Assembly: GCF_002455975.1 (NCBI RefSeq)
Contig: NZ_DKLM01000143.1
Location: forward strand, 24,418-62,287
Direction: 5' to 3'
Source of the DNA: Clostridium sp. UBA6640
GTDB taxonomy: Bacteria; Bacillota; Clostridia; Clostridiales; Clostridiaceae
Length of the DNA stretch: 37,870 bases
The notes under the pieces are model-generated. The model was given only the letters and a program-made list of their open reading frames with translations. It had not been told where the DNA came from and did no database searches. This document shows positions 34,636 to 37,870 of this stretch, piece after piece (within the stretch, counting starts at the first letter, position 1; the number at the start of each line of letters is the position of its first letter). The position numbers were made by a program, and so were the translations under genes.

Positions 34636-35571
34636 ATGTTAAAATTTACTCTAAAGAGATTTGGGTATATGCTTGTAACGCTGTTCATATCAATAACAAT
34701 TACGTTCATGCTAATACATGCTATACCTGGTGACCCACTAGCGTCAATGGCTAGAAACTTACCACCACAAATTAGGGCAAACTATTATGCCAAGTATGGA
34801 CTAGATCAACCGGTTATAGTCCAATATGGAAAATTTATTTCTAACTTAGTTCTAAAAGGAGACATGGGAGAATCTTTAGCTTATGCAGGAAGAAGCGTAG
34901 GTAAAACTATAGCTAGTTATGCACCTATATCAGCAAGAATAGGCGGACAAGCACTTGCAATGGGGTTTACTATTGGAATTATTTTGGGTATTTTAGCGGC
35001 CTTTAAAAGAGGTAAATGGCAAGATTATTTAGTAATGTTTATCGCTATATTAGGTATTTCAATACCAGGTTTTGTTATTGCATCGCTGCTGCAATTTACA
35101 TTTACAGTTCATTGGATGGTTTTACCATCAACTGGTTGGGGAGAATTTAAACATACTATATTACCAACCATAGCCTTAAGTTTTGCTTCTATAGCAACTT
35201 ATGCAAGATATATGAGAGCTAACTGTCTAGATGTTATTGGACAGGATTATATATTAACAGCAAAAGCTAAAGGTGTTTCTAAGTTAAGCTTAGTATTTAA
35301 GCACGTTATAAGAAATGCTATACTTCCAGCTATTACGTTATTAGGGCCACAAATTGCAGGTATATTTATAGGAGCATTTGTTGTTGAAAGTATATTTGCT
35401 ATACCTGGATTAGGTCAATACTTTGTTTCAGCTATAGGAGATAGAGATTATACTATGATAATGGGACAGACTATTTTAGTGTCAACATTATTTATTGTTT
35501 CATTATTTGTAGTTGATATAGTTTATGGATTAGTTGACCCAAGAATTAGAGTTTCTAATGGTAGTAGATAG
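34636..35571 (+). CDS. oppB: Oligopeptide ABC transporter permease OppB
   Basis: A 311-residue inner-membrane permease, one of the two channel subunits of an oligopeptide importer. It begins MLKFTLKRFGYMLVTLFISITITFMLIHAIPGDP-like, the OppB/DppB signature, and contains about six transmembrane helices. The EAA loop reads ANCLDVIGQDYILTAKAKGVSK, which contacts the ATPases. Three consecutive in-frame ATGs (34630, 34633, 34636) occur; GGAGGG at 34624-34629 favours the last. It leads oppB-oppC-oppD-oppF. No oppA (binding protein) precedes it; it may follow oppF outside the window. Nickel or dipeptide importers share this architecture, so substrate is inferred. Confidence 0.9.
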   Translation: MLKFTLKRFGYMLVTLFISITITFMLIHAIPGDPLASMARNLPPQIRANYYAKYGLDQPVIVQYGKFISNLVLKGDMGESLAYAGRSVGKTIASYAPISARIGGQALAMGFTIGIILGILAAFKRGKWQDYLVMFIAILGISIPGFVIASLLQFTFTVHWMVLPSTGWGEFKHTILPTIALSFASIATYARYMRANCLDVIGQDYILTAKAKGVSKLSLVFKHVIRNAILPAITLLGPQIAGIFIGAFVVESIFAIPGLGQYFVSAIGDRDYTMIMGQTILVSTLFIVSLFVVDIVYGLVDPRIRVSNGSR

Positions 35572-35582
35572 GAGGGAAAATT

Positions 35583-36515
35583 ATGGCAGAATTATCAAAA
35601 GACAAGTTTCAAATTATTGGGTGTGATACGTCAAAATCCAATGAAATTTTAAGACCAAGTATGACTTATTGGCAAGATGCCTGGAGAAGATTAAAACAAA
35701 ATAAAGTTGCAATACTATCTCTTTGCATACTTATAATCATATCAATAATGGCAATCATAGGACCTAGTTTGGCTAAAGCTATATGTGGAGTAAGTTATGA
35801 AGTTACAAACAATAGTTTACTTAATAATGGGCCAAGTTCAGCTAACTGGTTTGGAACAGATATGTTAGGAAGAGATACCTTTGGTAGAGTTTGGCAAGGT
35901 GCTAGAGTGTCTCTAATAATTGGTCTTATAGGTGCATTAATAGATACAGTTATGGGTTCTATTTATGGAGGGGTTTCAGGTTTCTTCGGTGGAATAGTTG
36001 ACGATATAATGATGAGAATACTAGAGATATTAGTAGCTATTCCTTATCTTGTTATAGTTATATTGATATCCATGATATTTGATAATAAAGGTATTGGAAC
36101 TTTAGTTATTGCCATGACAGTTACAGGATGGACTGGTATGGCGAGACTAGTTAGAGGACAATTATTACAAATAAAGGAACAAGAATATGTTCTTGCAGCG
36201 AAAGCTCTTGGTGCAAGTCCTTCAAGAATAATTGGTAAGCATTTATTGCCAAATACTTTAGGGGTTATGATAGTTGCAATAACATTTGATATACCAGGTT
36301 TTATATTTGGTGAAGCCTTCTTAAGCTATATAGGTTTAGGAATTCAATCTCCAAAGACAAGTTTAGGAGCATTAGCTTCTGCAGCACAGCAAAATTTAAT
36401 GTTCTATCCAGAACAATTACTTTGCCCTGCAATAGTAATATCTCTAATAATGCTGTCATTCCAATTATTAGGTGATGGCTTAAGAGATGCGCTAGATCCG
36501 AAATTACGTCAGTAG
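35583..36515 (+). CDS. oppC: Oligopeptide ABC transporter permease OppC
   Basis: A 310-residue partner permease. The N-terminal soluble stretch leads into SYWQDAWRRLKQNKVAILSLC-like sequence (about 28-48), the OppC_N domain. WFGTDMLGRDTFGRVWQGARVSL is the family motif around 90-112. The EAA loop is QEYVLAAKALGASPSRIIGKHLLPN, and GEAFLSYIGLGIQSP is the C-terminal signature. It begins 11 bases after oppB with AGGAGGG upstream. Full length and intact. With OppB it forms the translocation path driven by OppD and OppF. Confidence 0.93.
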   Translation: MAELSKDKFQIIGCDTSKSNEILRPSMTYWQDAWRRLKQNKVAILSLCILIIISIMAIIGPSLAKAICGVSYEVTNNSLLNNGPSSANWFGTDMLGRDTFGRVWQGARVSLIIGLIGALIDTVMGSIYGGVSGFFGGIVDDIMMRILEILVAIPYLVIVILISMIFDNKGIGTLVIAMTVTGWTGMARLVRGQLLQIKEQEYVLAAKALGASPSRIIGKHLLPNTLGVMIVAITFDIPGFIFGEAFLSYIGLGIQSPKTSLGALASAAQQNLMFYPEQLLCPAIVISLIMLSFQLLGDGLRDALDPKLRQ

Positions 36516-36527
36516 GAGGGGAAATCG

Positions 36528-37559
36528 ATGGAAAAAATATTAGATATTAAAGATTTAAGAGTTTCATTTCATACTTATGCTGGAGAAGTTCAAGCAGTAA
36601 GAGGAATAAGTTTTCATTTAAATAAAGGTGAGACATTGGCGGTAGTTGGAGAGTCTGGATGCGGAAAAACAGTTACAGCTAAGGCAATAATGAGATTGCT
36701 TCCTGAGCCAATGCCTGCAGAAATAAAAAAAGAATCAAAAATTAACTTTGAAGGAAGAGACATTTTAGCAATGGAGGATAAGGCGTTAAGAGAACTTAGA
36801 GGTTCTGATATATCTATGATATTCCAAGATCCTATGACTTCTTTAAACCCAACTATGACTATAGGTAAACAAATTGCTGAAAGTTTAATTATACACAGAG
36901 GTATGAGTAAAGACGAAGCTTTAAAAGAGGCTATAAGAATGCTTGAGTTAGTTAACATACCTAATGCTGATAAAAGAGCACATCAATATCCACACGAATT
37001 TTCAGGTGGTATGAGACAAAGAGCTATGATAGCTATAGCACTTGCTTGTAATCCCAAAATACTTATAGCAGATGAGCCAACAACAGCTCTTGATGTTACA
37101 ATACAATCACAAATTATGGAACTTATAGGAGATCTTCAAGAAAAGCTTGGAACAGCAGTTATCCTTGTAACACACGATCTTGGTGTTGTTGCTGATGTTG
37201 CAGACAGAATTCAAGTTATGTATGCTGGACAAATAATTGAAAGAGGAACAGTTGATGAAATATTCTATAATCCTCAACATCCGTATACTTGGGCGCTATT
37301 ACAATCAGTTCCTAGATTAGATACTAAAAACAAAGGTAAATTGTATTCATTACAAGGAACACCACCAGATTTAATCAAGCCGCCAGTTGGATGTCCTTTT
37401 GCTGCAAGATGTGAATATTGTATGCAAATTTGTAAAGAGGAAGTACCGGAAGTTACAAATGTTACTGATTCTCATGAAGTATCATGTTGGTTAAAACATC
37501 CAATGGCTCCCAAAGTAGAAGTTCCTGAAGTTTTGAGAGGAGTGAAGAATAATGGCTAA
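36528..37559 (+). CDS. oppD: Oligopeptide ABC transporter ATP-binding protein OppD
   Basis: A 343-residue ATPase. Walker A GESGCGKT is at 41-48, the Q-loop at FQDPMTSLNP (99-108), the signature FSGGMRQR at 158-165, Walker B ILIADEP at 178-184 and the switch His in VTHDLG follows. The C-terminal oligopeptide/dipeptide extension has CPFAARCEYCMQIC, a four-cysteine cluster that in some relatives binds an iron-sulfur cluster, plus a later HEVSCW. It begins 12 bases after oppC with AGGAGGGG upstream, and its last eight bases overlap oppF. Confidence 0.95.
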   Translation: MEKILDIKDLRVSFHTYAGEVQAVRGISFHLNKGETLAVVGESGCGKTVTAKAIMRLLPEPMPAEIKKESKINFEGRDILAMEDKALRELRGSDISMIFQDPMTSLNPTMTIGKQIAESLIIHRGMSKDEALKEAIRMLELVNIPNADKRAHQYPHEFSGGMRQRAMIAIALACNPKILIADEPTTALDVTIQSQIMELIGDLQEKLGTAVILVTHDLGVVADVADRIQVMYAGQIIERGTVDEIFYNPQHPYTWALLQSVPRLDTKNKGKLYSLQGTPPDLIKPPVGCPFAARCEYCMQICKEEVPEVTNVTDSHEVSCWLKHPMAPKVEVPEVLRGVKNNG

Positions 37560-37870
37560 TGAAAAAAATGAAGTCTTAATAGAAGTTAAAAACTTAAAGA
37601 AATATTTCCAAGTTGGAAAGACTGCTACTTTAAAGGCTGTTGACAATGTTAGCTTTGATATCTTCAAAGGGGAAACTTTAGGTTTAGTTGGAGAGTCAGG
37701 TTGCGGAAAAACAACTTGTGGAAGAACTGTTATGGGACTATATGATGCTACAGAAGGGTCAATATTGTTTGATGGTCATGATGTAAGAAAATTGAACAAA
37801 AGTCAGAAAAAAGATTTTACTAGAAGAGCGCAAATAATATTTCAAGACCCTTATGCTTCTTTAAATCCAA
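37552..37870 (+). CDS. oppF: Oligopeptide ABC transporter ATP-binding protein OppF (partial, runs off the window)
   Basis: The first 106 codons of the second opp ATPase. The Walker A GESGCGKT and the Q-loop FQDPYASLNP are present; the rest lies beyond the right edge. The ATG at 37552 overlaps the end of oppD by eight bases, with AGAGGAG upstream inside oppD, a common translational coupling of these two ATPases. The opening KNLKKYFQVGK and FDGHDVRKL match OppF/DppF rather than OppD. Confidence 0.93.
   Translation, partial: MANEKNEVLIEVKNLKKYFQVGKTATLKAVDNVSFDIFKGETLGLVGESGCGKTTCGRTVMGLYDATEGSILFDGHDVRKLNKSQKKDFTRRAQIIFQDPYASLNP

Noticed and set aside
1..37870. CRISPR array
   Set aside because: No regularly spaced direct repeats of 24-40 bases were seen and no cas-like gene is present.

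Overview
The window is AT-rich, low-GC Firmicute DNA. Strong AGGAGG-type ribosome binding sites, a DUF4364 regulator, a tandem OB-fold single-strand-binding protein, a PdaB-like deacetylase, acetylase-pathway lysine genes and CWB2 wall-binding repeats all point to an anaerobic, spore-forming Clostridium. Most of it looks chromosomal (folC, dap genes, opp genes), with one accessory locus of about 18 kb inserted among housekeeping genes.

Layout. (1) 1-2.2 kb: the tail of an unidentified gene, then a CooS-like protein that keeps the carbon monoxide dehydrogenase scaffold but has Glu303 where an active-site cluster cysteine should be. It is therefore probably not a true CO dehydrogenase. (2) 2.2-2.85 kb: terminators, remnants of old regulator genes and a good promoter. 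(3) 2.9-21.1 kb: a surface-appendage/secretion locus. It encodes a VirD4/TraG-type coupling ATPase, three CpaE/MinD-like proteins with eroded P-loops, a CpaB/SAF-domain protein, a TadA/CpaF motor ATPase, a double-length TadB/TadC-like platform protein, a small pilin-like protein, two membrane-anchored minor subunits, a CWB2 wall-binding protein and a large secreted adhesin-like protein. The adhesin gene is split by a complete 2655-bp group II intron (18162-20816) that encodes its own reverse transcriptase/maturase/HNH protein. Precise removal restores a 961-residue reading frame. (4) 21.1-28 kb: a membrane diguanylate cyclase, folC, a beta-propeller protein whose ribosome binding site lies in a perfect 12-bp hairpin, DUF4364, a PdaB-like deacetylase and a tandem OB-fold protein. 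(5) 27.4-33.2 kb: diaminopimelate/lysine synthesis by the acetylase branch (dapH, patA, dapB, dapA, asd), with cobO alongside and a MITE-like inverted-repeat element between patA and dapB. (6) 33.2-34.6 kb: about 1.4 kb of very AT-rich DNA with no credible gene. (7) 34.6 kb to the end: an oligopeptide ABC transporter operon, oppBCD and the start of oppF.

How it fits together. The pilus-like locus has the parts of a Tad/type IVb system: motor, platform, SAF-domain protein, localisation ATPases and small subunits. It also has a T4SS coupling protein and a wall anchor suited to a thick Gram-positive wall. No relaxase, integrase or VirB4 is visible, so DNA transfer is only one possibility. The adjacent GGDEF enzyme could tie the locus to cyclic di-GMP. 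The most noteworthy points are this hybrid locus, the intron inside the adhesin gene, the CooS cluster substitution and the hairpin-sequestered ribosome binding site.
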